This document shows positions 1 to 5,911 of a stretch of 12,301 nt of DNA, in pieces (positions within the stretch are counted from its first letter, which is position 1; the number at the start of each line of letters is the position of its first letter). Below the pieces are notes generated by a model that saw only the letters and a list, made by a program, of their open reading frames with translations, did not search any database and was not told where the DNA came from. Made by a program: the position numbers and the translations under genes. Source of the DNA: Bacillota bacterium (GTDB lineage Bacteria; Bacillota; Clostridia; Christensenellales; Aristaeellaceae); contig JAGVSV010000218.1 of NCBI GenBank assembly GCA_019137115.1, forward strand, positions 1 to 12,301, in the 5' to 3' direction.

Positions 1-23
1 ATTTCTCACTCCAAAACTTGTTG

Positions 24-48
24 CCCCGCCTTCCATGGCGGGGTTTTT
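24..48 (+). terminator. Rho-independent terminator of an upstream gene
   Basis: A perfect 7-bp stem (CCCCGCC at 24-30, GGCGGGG at 37-43) with a 6-base loop is followed by five T residues at 44-48. The T-tract places it on the plus strand, so it should end a transcript from a gene left of the window and isolate it from the MoxR cluster. Confidence 0.85.
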
Positions 49-131
49 CGGTTATTTGCCATTCGCGCGCCCGTTCCATCTGTGTTATCATCAACCATGA
101 CAAGGCATACCGTACAAGGGGGACAGGCAAT

Positions 132-1076
132 TTGAACATCGCCCAGTTAGCGTCCAGGGTGCAGGACAATGTAAAACGCGTGATCGTCGGGCAGGGCAAC
201 ACGACCGAACTGCTGATGACCGCGCTGATCGCCGGCGGCCACGTGCTGCTGGAGGACGTGCCGGGCACCGGGAAAACGGTGCTGGCAAAATCCCTCGCGC
301 GGTCGCTGGACTGCGCGTTCTCGCGCATTCAGTTCACGCCCGACCTGCTGCCCAATGACATCACCGGCGCCAGCGTGTACAGCATGCAGACGGGGGAGTT
401 TACCTTCCGCCGTGGCCCCGTGTTCACGCACATCCTGCTGGCGGACGAAATCAACCGCGCCACGCCGCGCACCCAGGCCGCGCTGCTGGAGTGTATGGAG
501 GAACGGCAGGTCACCGAGGGCGGGGTCACCCACGCGCTGGAACGGCCCTTTTTGGTGCTGGCCACCCAGAACCCTGTGGAAATCCAGGGCACCTTCCCCT
601 TGCCGGAAGCGCAGCTGGACCGTTTCCTGATGCGCCTGACGCCGGGCTATCCTTCCAGCGAGGAGGCGATGACGATCCTTGACCGGTTCATCACCGAGGA
701 ACCGCTGGAGACGTTGGCGCCGGTGGCCACCCGGGAGGAAATACTGGCCGCGCAGGACAGCTTCCGGCAGACCATGGTATCCGACGCGATCCGCGCCTAC
801 ATCGTGGCGCTGTGTGAAAAGACCCGCCAGGGCGAGACAGTGCGCCTGGGCGTCAGCCCGCGCGGCATGCTGGCGCTGCTGCGCGCCAGCCAGGCGCTGG
901 CATGCGTGCGCGGACGGGATTATGTCACCCCGGATGATGTGCAGGCCCTGGCCGTCCCGGTGCTGAGCCACCGCATCATCGTGCGCGGCTTGTTTGCCGG
1001 CGGCGATGCCGCGCGCGCGGTCGTCAACGAAGCGCTGACCAGCGTGCCCGTGCCCACGGAGCAAGCGGACGCGTGA
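132..1076 (+). CDS. MoxR-family AAA+ ATPase
   Basis: This 314-residue protein is a cytoplasmic AAA+ ATPase of the MoxR family. Such proteins act as chaperone-like machines that assemble or activate partner proteins, often with DUF58/VWA proteins encoded next door. The Walker A motif PGTGKT lies at residues 44-49, the Walker B motif LLADE at about 102-106, and the sensor-1 stretch ATQNP near 145-149, followed by the conserved PEAQLDRF segment. The C-terminal lid domain contains SPRGMLALLRASQA. I chose the TTG at 132 because a strong purine-rich Shine-Dalgarno (AAGGGGGA, 116-123) sits at correct spacing and family similarity begins at NIAQLASRV. An in-frame ATG at 18 lies inside the upstream terminator and would add residues without MoxR character. 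The gene ends in GTGA, shared with the next start. No convincing promoter was found upstream. The family call is firm; the cellular target is unknown. Confidence 0.95.
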   Translation: MNIAQLASRVQDNVKRVIVGQGNTTELLMTALIAGGHVLLEDVPGTGKTVLAKSLARSLDCAFSRIQFTPDLLPNDITGASVYSMQTGEFTFRRGPVFTHILLADEINRATPRTQAALLECMEERQVTEGGVTHALERPFLVLATQNPVEIQGTFPLPEAQLDRFLMRLTPGYPSSEEAMTILDRFITEEPLETLAPVATREEILAAQDSFRQTMVSDAIRAYIVALCEKTRQGETVRLGVSPRGMLALLRASQALACVRGRDYVTPDDVQALAVPVLSHRIIVRGLFAGGDAARAVVNEALTSVPVPTEQADA

Positions 1077-2170
1077 ACACCGCGCTGCTGACGCTGCTCC
1101 TGGGGCTGCTGGTGCTGGGCCAGGGCACGCTGTTCCGCCGACGGGCGCTAAAGCGGCTGACCTACAGCCGCACGTTTTCCTCGCGTACCGCCTTTGTAGG
1201 CGAGGAAGTCGCCCTGGTGGAGGTCATCGGCAACCGCAAACTGCTGCCGCTGCCGTGGCTGAAGGCCGAGTCGCGCCTGTCCACCGCGCTGCGCTTTGGC
1301 GGTACCGAAACCAGCTCGGAGGAATCCCGCCAGGTCAGCGACAACCAGGCTGTCGCCTATCACAGCAGCGTGTTTTTTCTGGGGCCCTACTCGCGCGTGA
1401 CGCGCCGTCACCGTGTCACGCCTTTAAAGCGCGGCGTGTTTTCGGCGCGCTCGGTGGCGCTCACCTGTGGCGATCTGTTCGGCACCAACGCCGCGCAGCA
1501 GCAGCTGGACGTGGACGCGGAGCTGATCGTCTATCCCCGCCTGGTGGCGGAACAGGACGCGCCACTGCCCTCCTCGCGCGAGCAGGGCGACCTGATCGTG
1601 CGAAGATGGATCGCGCCCGACCCGTTTTTAATCCAGGGCATCCGCCCCTACCGGGCGGGCGATGCGCAGCGCGATGTGCACTGGGCGGCCACCGCGCGCA
1701 CCGGCAGCCTGCAGGTGAAGGCGCGCGATTACACGGCCGACCCGCACCTGCTGGTGCTGTTGAACGTACAGCTCAAGGTCGACCAGTGGGGCAACCTGAT
1801 GGAATACGAACAGGACGAGGTGGAGACCGCAATCTCCCACGCCGCCACCCTGTGCCTTCAGGCATTGCGCGCGGGGGTCGGGGCAGGACTTGCTGCCAAC
1901 GCGCCCATCGTGCCTGGCGGCGAACCTCTGATCATGATGCCCGAGCGTAGCGCCGGACGTGACACCGAAATCCTGGAAGCGCTGGCGCGGCTGCGCATTC
2001 TGCGCATCCGCACGATGCACGCCTTTCTGGACGACTTAAGCGGCGTCACCGGCTTGGACATCGTGGTGCTGACCGCCTACACCGACGAATGGATCGAGGA
2101 ACGGCTGCAGGCGCTGCGCCGCGCGGGCAACTCGGTCACCGTGCAATGGCCGGGGCGGGGGACCGCATGA
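1073..2170 (+). CDS. DUF58 domain-containing protein (MoxR partner)
   Basis: This 365-residue protein belongs to the DUF58 family, whose genes nearly always follow a moxR gene. Residues 3-19 form a hydrophobic N-terminal membrane anchor (ALLTLLLGLLVLGQG). A beta-rich middle region comes next, then the family signature YRAGDAQRDVHWAATAR at about residues 193-209. The C-terminal half resembles a von Willebrand A-like fold, with the stretch HLLVLLNVQL. The GTG start at 1073 overlaps the moxR stop by four bases, which suggests translational coupling. The stop overlaps the next start in the same way (ATGA). From known family context it probably works at the membrane with the MoxR ATPase. The exact function is not established, and the sequence shows no catalytic motif that I recognise. 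Confidence 0.93.
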   Translation: MNTALLTLLLGLLVLGQGTLFRRRALKRLTYSRTFSSRTAFVGEEVALVEVIGNRKLLPLPWLKAESRLSTALRFGGTETSSEESRQVSDNQAVAYHSSVFFLGPYSRVTRRHRVTPLKRGVFSARSVALTCGDLFGTNAAQQQLDVDAELIVYPRLVAEQDAPLPSSREQGDLIVRRWIAPDPFLIQGIRPYRAGDAQRDVHWAATARTGSLQVKARDYTADPHLLVLLNVQLKVDQWGNLMEYEQDEVETAISHAATLCLQALRAGVGAGLAANAPIVPGGEPLIMMPERSAGRDTEILEALARLRILRIRTMHAFLDDLSGVTGLDIVVLTAYTDEWIEERLQALRRAGNSVTVQWPGRGTA

Positions 2171-3423
2171 TCAAGCGCCTGCCCGCCAAGCTCTATGCCG
2201 CGCTGTGCCTGTGGGCCGCGCTGTTCCCCGTGTATGCGGTGGCCGGGTTTTATCTGGCGGAGCACAACCACGCTTTGTGGCTTGCGTCCGGCGCCGCGGC
2301 GGCGCTGCTGGGCGCGCTGACGGTGCTTGTCAAAGGCAAATGGCGCATCCCATGGGCGCTGGCGGCTGCTGTTGGGCTTGCGCTCGCGTTCCCCTTGGCG
2401 ATGATCCCCGGTCATCTGGTCACGCTGGGGTTGATGCTGTACGCCACGCCGCGCGTGCCGGGGGAGGAGTGGCCGCAGCCACACTGGCTGGGCGCGCTGG
2501 TGCTGGGGCTAGTGGTCCAGATCTGGGCATTTTTCCAGACACAGGGCGATGTGGCGGGCGCAACAGAAACGGCGCGCTGGCTTAAGATCGCGTTCGCGGT
2601 GTTTGTCGGCTTCTTCGTCATCAACCTAAACCGCGTGAGCCTGATGGACGGCATCACTCGCCACACGCACGAAAAACCGCCGCGCACGGTGCGCGTGCGC
2701 AACCTGTGGCTGTCACTGTTGAGCCTGGCGTTGCTGTACATCGCAGCCAGCTGGCAGACGCTGGCCGCTTGGGTGTCGCGCGCGCTGAGCGCCGCTGCCC
2801 GTTTTGTGGGCGCGGTGCTGGCGTGGATCAGCCATTGGTTTCGGCTAGCGGACGTGCGCGAAGGTGGCGCCGGGGGCGGCGGGGGTGAGATGGGCGCGCT
2901 GCCGCCGGGCGAAAGCGCGCCTTTCTGGGACATCCTGGAGGTGATCGCCCGCGCGGTCACCATCGCCGCGCTGGTCGTGCTGATCCTGTACCTGCTCTAC
3001 CGCGCGGGCAAGCGGTTCAGATGGGTGCTTGCGTGGATCCGGAACAAGCTGCGCAGCACCGCGTCTGCGCTGGGTGAAAACTATGTCAGCCGCACCGAAA
3101 GCATCTTCAACTGGGAGGAGGTTGCAGATTCGGCCGCCCAGCGGCTGCGCCGGATGCGGATGTTCCGCAAACGCCAACCCCGGTGGGAGGAACTGGATGA
3201 CCGCCAGCGCGTGCGCCGGGGCTACAAGACGCTGTTGGAGAAGCATCCCGATGTGCCGCCCTCGGTGACCGCGCGCCAGGCATTGACCCGGCATGTGGTC
3301 ATCGCCAAAGACGCCGACGGGGAGGCATTGGCAGACGCCTATGATGCCGCGAGATACAGCGACCAGCCCGTCAGTCCCGAGCAGGCCGAAGCCATGCGCA
3401 AAGCCGCACATCTGCGCGGCTGA
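2167..3423 (+). CDS. Multi-pass membrane protein with DUF4129-like C-terminus, no transglutaminase core
   Basis: This 418-residue protein starts at an ATG overlapping the DUF58 stop (ATGA), so it is the third coupled member of the MoxR cluster. About seven hydrophobic segments are visible between residues 10 and 230. A glycine-rich linker (GGAGGGGGEMG, near residue 235) follows, then one more membrane helix (about 258-282). The tail is basic and probably cytoplasmic; its RRGYKTLLEKHP and TARQALTRH stretches resemble the DUF4129 domain usually fused behind bacterial transglutaminase-like proteins. In related clusters this slot is typically filled by a membrane transglutaminase-DUF4129 protein. 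Here I see no extracytoplasmic transglutaminase Cys-His-Asp core, and the space between helices is too short to hold one. The position in the operon is well supported; the DUF4129 assignment is moderate. Confidence 0.75.
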   Translation: MIKRLPAKLYAALCLWAALFPVYAVAGFYLAEHNHALWLASGAAAALLGALTVLVKGKWRIPWALAAAVGLALAFPLAMIPGHLVTLGLMLYATPRVPGEEWPQPHWLGALVLGLVVQIWAFFQTQGDVAGATETARWLKIAFAVFVGFFVINLNRVSLMDGITRHTHEKPPRTVRVRNLWLSLLSLALLYIAASWQTLAAWVSRALSAAARFVGAVLAWISHWFRLADVREGGAGGGGGEMGALPPGESAPFWDILEVIARAVTIAALVVLILYLLYRAGKRFRWVLAWIRNKLRSTASALGENYVSRTESIFNWEEVADSAAQRLRRMRMFRKRQPRWEELDDRQRVRRGYKTLLEKHPDVPPSVTARQALTRHVVIAKDADGEALADAYDAARYSDQPVSPEQAEAMRKAAHLRG

Positions 3424-3438
3424 TGGTACGGCGCTAAA

Positions 3439-4176
3439 ATGGCGGACGAACAGAAACGTGTCCCGGACAAAAGCCGGGGCCTGACCAGCTTTCACCTGAA
3501 GGTGATCGCAGCCGCGGCGATGCTGCTGGATCACGTCGGGGTGGTCTTTCTGGAAGCGCCGCTGGAAGCCGCTGGCTACTCACTTCTTGCCAACATGCTG
3601 GCCGGCACTCCGCTATTCGGGCAAGCGGTAGCATATACCGTGCTTCGGCTGATCGGGCGGATTGCGTTTCCGATTTATGCCTTCATGATCGCCGAGGGCA
3701 TGCGGCATACGCGCAACAAAAGGCGCTATCAAACCCGCCTGCTGATCGGCGCCCTGGTATCCGAGATTCCTTTCGACCTGGCCATGCACGGTATGCCGGT
3801 TGACTGGTCGGGCCAGAATGTCTTTTGGACGCTGCTGCTGGGCGCGCTGGCGATCGATGGTTTCACGCGGGAATGGAACCGCGAATGGCTCAGGTACCTG
3901 TGGCCGGTGGTGGCTGCCGCTCTGGCGCAACTGATGGCGACAGACTATGGCGCGTACGGCATCCTCGTTATTTGCCTGTTCCATGTGGCGGGCGGAGACC
4001 GTCAGCGGCGCGCCGCCTTGCTGGTCGTTCCGCTGGCGTTTCAGGCGACCGCGCCGCTCGCCCTGTTGCCCATCCATGTTTACAACGGGGGAAAGGGTCC
4101 CAGCGCAAGGTGGCCATTCTACGCTTTCTACCCCGCGCATCTGCTGGCTTTGTTCCTGATCAAAATAGCGCTGTAA
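3439..4176 (+). CDS. TraX family membrane protein
   Basis: This 245-residue integral membrane protein has the features of the TraX family (named for the F-plasmid pilin N-acetylation protein; chromosomal homologues are common in Firmicutes). Recognisable stretches are an N-terminal LTSFHLKVIA and LLDHVGVVF, the conserved block RLIGRIAFPIYAFMIAEG, and the following SEIPFDLAMHG. At least six hydrophobic segments are present. The ATG at 3439 lies 15 bases after the previous stop, with no strong Shine-Dalgarno site, so it is probably co-transcribed with the MoxR cluster and translated less efficiently. Family members may act as membrane acyltransferases; the substrate here is unknown. No conjugation genes are nearby, so a role in pilin modification is unlikely. 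The stop is TAA. Confidence 0.88.
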   Translation: MADEQKRVPDKSRGLTSFHLKVIAAAAMLLDHVGVVFLEAPLEAAGYSLLANMLAGTPLFGQAVAYTVLRLIGRIAFPIYAFMIAEGMRHTRNKRRYQTRLLIGALVSEIPFDLAMHGMPVDWSGQNVFWTLLLGALAIDGFTREWNREWLRYLWPVVAAALAQLMATDYGAYGILVICLFHVAGGDRQRRAALLVVPLAFQATAPLALLPIHVYNGGKGPSARWPFYAFYPAHLLALFLIKIAL

Positions 4177-4192
4177 ACCAAAACACCGCCAT

Positions 4193-4220
4193 AAAAAACA
4201 GGAGCTGTCAAAGCTCCTGT
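4193..4220 (-). terminator. Rho-independent terminator of the rplU-prp-rpmA operon
   Basis: A perfect 9-bp stem (ACAGGAGCT at 4198-4206 with AGCTCCTGT at 4212-4220) has a 5-base loop. Read on the minus strand it is followed by six T residues (4193-4198 as A on the plus strand). It lies 16 bases past the rpmA stop and between two convergent genes. There is no T-tract on the plus strand, so it is not a strong terminator for the TraX gene. Confidence 0.88.
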
Positions 4221-4236
4221 GAAGGTACGGCTTGGC

Positions 4237-4542
4237 TTACGCCTGTGCCTGCACCTGTACCGGCTCCTGCGGGTAGACGCTGACTTTTTTGCGGTATTTG
4301 CCCAGATGCTCGAAGCGCACAATGCCGTCCGCCTTGGCAAACAGGGTGTCATCCTTGCCGCGGCCCACGTTGGTGCCGGGGTGGATCTTGGTGCCGCGCT
4401 GGCGCATCAGGATGTTGCCGGCCAACACAAACTGACCGTCGGCGCGCTTGGGGCCCAGGCGCTTGGATTCGCTGTCGCGCCCGTTGCGCGTGGAGCCCAT
4501 GCCCTTCTTGTGGGCGAACAGCTGAAGGTTCAGCTTCAACAT
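4237..4542 (-). CDS. rpmA: 50S ribosomal protein L27, with cleavable N-terminal extension
   Basis: This 101-residue protein is bacterial L27, a large-subunit protein whose N-terminal tail reaches the peptidyl-transferase centre. The N-terminus reads MLKLNLQLFAHKKGMGSTRN. In Firmicutes, the short LKLNLQ(F/L)F-type extension must be removed by the protease Prp so that the tail can function, and the prp gene lies directly upstream here. Other L27 hallmarks are NGRDSESKRLGPKR, the GNILMRQRGTKIHPG block and the DDTLFAKADGIVRFE block. The start at 4542 overlaps the prp end by seven bases and has a strong GGAGGA site at proper spacing. The C-terminal tail (EPVQVQAQA) is slightly extended. The stop is TAA. 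Confidence 0.98.
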   Translation of the reverse strand: MLKLNLQLFAHKKGMGSTRNGRDSESKRLGPKRADGQFVLAGNILMRQRGTKIHPGTNVGRGKDDTLFAKADGIVRFEHLGKYRKKVSVYPQEPVQVQAQA

Positions 4543-4880
4543 GATGATTTCCTCCGTTCAAAATGCTTGGTGACAAACTGTACATGTTCCGGGTATGCCT
4601 GGGACAGATCGTTCATGCCCTGGGAGAACACCGCGAAAATGGTTTTCGCCGCCGGGTTCAGGTTGCTTGCGGGCAGCGTGACTTCCAGCAATCCTTCCCC
4701 CTGGTGCACTGTGGGCACCAGGCCCGCCACGGTTTCCAGCGCGTTGACGCAGGTGGTGGCCAGGAACGATACGGCCGCGCACACGATGTCCTCTCCTTCG
4801 GGCGCAAAACCGCTGTGCCCCTTGACCTCAAACCCGCACACCCGGCCGTCCGGGGATAGTTTCAGGCGGATCCGGGTCAT
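4536..4880 (-). CDS. prp: Ribosomal-processing cysteine protease Prp
   Basis: This 114-residue protein is Prp (the YsxB family), the cysteine protease that cleaves the N-terminal extension from L27. The catalytic pair is visible in the KGHSGFAPEGEDIVCAAVSF region: a His in the GH motif and a Cys in the VCAA motif, with typical spacing. I chose the ATG at 4880, one base after the rplU stop, because similarity begins at MTRIRLKL and the longer upstream frame merely runs through rplU in another frame. It sits between rplU and rpmA, the standard Firmicutes arrangement, and couples production of the protease to its substrate. The stop is TGA and overlaps rpmA by seven bases. Confidence 0.95.
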   Translation of the reverse strand: MTRIRLKLSPDGRVCGFEVKGHSGFAPEGEDIVCAAVSFLATTCVNALETVAGLVPTVHQGEGLLEVTLPASNLNPAAKTIFAVFSQGMNDLSQAYPEHVQFVTKHFERRKSSC

Positions 4881-4881
4881 G

Positions 4882-5187
4882 TCAGGCGTTGATCGCGGTG
4901 ATCTCCACCTTGGTAAACGGCTGCCGGTGGCCGGCTTTGCGGCGGTAGTTCTTCTTGGCCTTGTACTTGTAGACGACGATCTTCTGCCCGCGGCCGTTCT
5001 GGACGACCTTGCCGGTGACCGATGCGCCCTCCACCAGCGGCGTGCCGGCAACCACCTTGTCGCCGCCCAGCATCAGCACCGGGAATTCCACGGTATCGTC
5101 CGGTTGGTTGTCCAACTTCTCGATGTAGATGACGTCTCCCTCGGAGACCTTGTACTGTTTGCCGCCAGTCGCAATAATCGCGTACAT
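4882..5187 (-). CDS. rplU: 50S ribosomal protein L21
   Basis: This 101-residue protein is ribosomal protein L21, a 23S rRNA-binding protein of the large subunit, of normal length. Diagnostic stretches are MYAIIATGGKQYKVSEGD at the N-terminus, the KYKAKKNYRRKAGHRQ block and the C-terminal TKVEITAI. The ATG at 5187 is preceded by a strong GGAGG site at 5194-5198. An upstream extension of the frame is not part of L21. It is the first gene of an rplU-prp-rpmA operon, with promoter, structured leader and terminator all visible. Confidence 0.98.
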   Translation of the reverse strand: MYAIIATGGKQYKVSEGDVIYIEKLDNQPDDTVEFPVLMLGGDKVVAGTPLVEGASVTGKVVQNGRGQKIVVYKYKAKKNYRRKAGHRQPFTKVEITAINA

Positions 5188-5280
5188 GCAGCACCTCCAC
5201 TTGTTACTCGCCGGGAGCGTACGAACCAAATGTCGCGAGGCTGCGCGAAACGCACATTAAAAGCCTCTCCCGAGCGGCTA
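5188..5280 (-). promoter_or_regulatory. Structured 5' leader of rplU (candidate ribosomal-protein leader)
   Basis: About 93 nt separate the predicted transcription start from the rplU ATG. Read on the minus strand, the leader can form stacked nested stems. CGGGA/TCCCG pairs across positions 5268-5272 and 5212-5216. GAGGC/GCCTC pairs just inside it (5263-5267 with 5237-5241). TGCG/CGCA caps it (5251-5254 with 5242-5245). L21 leader RNAs that control this operon are known in Bacillus-type bacteria, so an autoregulatory leader is plausible. I cannot confirm that it matches a known leader family. Confidence 0.5.
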
Positions 5281-5286
5281 TCGATC

Positions 5287-5316
5287 AATATACCACGCGG
5301 ATGCTTGCCGCGTCAA
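5287..5316 (-). promoter_or_regulatory. Sigma-A promoter of rplU-prp-rpmA
   Basis: On the minus strand there is a -35 box TTGACG (5311-5316), an 18-bp spacer and a -10 box TATATT (5287-5292). The match is near consensus and points at rplU with a leader of about 93 nt. Confidence 0.85.
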
Positions 5317-5402
5317 CTTTTTTTGAGGATGCACAAAACCCGTGCCAGCCGACACAGCGCCCAACTGATCACCTTTATCCGGCATGCGTTTCCTCAGGTG
5401 AC

Positions 5403-5432
5403 AAAAGACGGATCCGCATGGACCCGTCTTTT
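5403..5432 (-). terminator. Rho-independent terminator of rpsU
   Basis: AAAAGACGG at 5403-5411 pairs perfectly with CCGTCTTTT at 5424-5432, followed inward by one mismatch and three more pairs around a 4-base loop. Read on the minus strand it ends in TTTT, 18 bases past the rpsU stop. The symmetric A/T ends mean it could work in both directions. It separates rpsU from the rplU promoter. Confidence 0.85.
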
Positions 5433-5449
5433 CAGGACATTTGAAAACC

Positions 5450-5623
5450 TCAGTACTTGCGCTTGCGGGCGGCTTCCGCCTTCTTCTTGCGCTTGACGCT
5501 GGGTTTCTCATAGTGCTGGCGTTTGCGCACCTCGGCCAAAACGCCGGAGCGGGCGCACTGACGCTTAAAGCGCTTGAGCGCGCTTTCCAGCGTTTCGTTT
5601 TCCTTCACACGAATTTCCGACAC
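5450..5623 (-). CDS. rpsU: 30S ribosomal protein S21
   Basis: This 57-residue basic protein is small-subunit protein S21. It begins with SEIRVKENETLESALKRFKR after a GTG start, continues through QCARSGVLAEVRKRQHYEKP, and ends in the lysine/arginine-rich tail AEAARKRKY. The GTG at 5623 is supported by a strong Shine-Dalgarno (AGGGGGTG, 5632-5639) eight bases upstream. An ATG four bases further upstream is out of frame and soon hits a stop. The gene has its own promoter and terminator, so it is transcribed alone, just ahead of the rplU operon. The stop is TGA. Confidence 0.96.
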   Translation of the reverse strand: MSEIRVKENETLESALKRFKRQCARSGVLAEVRKRQHYEKPSVKRKKKAEAARKRKY

Positions 5624-5694
5624 TTCATTTCACCCCCTTCGCACATCTCGCCTTGGCACACGCCGCTTGAACGGCGGATGGCGACCGTAGAGCC

Positions 5695-5724
5695 ATTATA
5701 TCGCTTGCGCCGCCATGCCGTCAA
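5695..5724 (-). promoter_or_regulatory. Sigma-A promoter of rpsU
   Basis: On the minus strand, -35 TTGACG (5719-5724) and a consensus -10 TATAAT (5695-5700) are separated by 18 bp. The leader to the GTG start is about 65 nt and contains a short inverted repeat (CGCCG/CGGCG). Confidence 0.85.
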
Positions 5725-5851
5725 TGACCCGGCAAAGCAATTTACGCAACCTGGCGGATCACCGGCTCAGGCGTACGCCAAGTGGAAACGGCGCAAAAAC
5801 CGCTGATCATTGCGTGATTGTTTCGCTTTCGGCCAATTAACATATAACTCC

Positions 5852-5880
5852 TTGCAATTGTGTTTCTTAAATATTACAAT
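5852..5880 (+). promoter_or_regulatory. Promoter of the L,D-transpeptidase gene
   Basis: -35 TTGCAA (5852-5857), a 17-bp spacer and -10 TACAAT (5875-5880) lie in an AT-rich stretch that contrasts with the GC-rich surroundings. The start codon follows about 25 nt after the predicted transcription start. The 5725-5851 stretch between this and the divergent rpsU promoter holds no gene that I can see. Confidence 0.65.
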
Positions 5881-5911
5881 ACAGGCGGATTTTGATGGGT
5901 GAGGTATGCCA

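Noticed and set aside
18..131. N-terminal extension of the MoxR protein from an ATG at 18
   Set aside because: It begins upstream of, and reads through, the terminator at 24-48, lacks a ribosome binding site and adds residues with no MoxR character. The TTG at 132 has a strong site.
147..1064. 305-codon open frame on the minus strand opposite moxR
   Set aside because: It is antisense to a clear MoxR gene. Long antisense frames are expected in GC-rich coding DNA, and its composition (Arg/Gln/His-rich) is not protein-like.
4219..5496. 425-codon plus-strand open frame
   Set aside because: It is the mirror of rpmA, prp and rplU, and crosses their promoter and leader. The minus-strand genes are unmistakable ribosomal protein genes.
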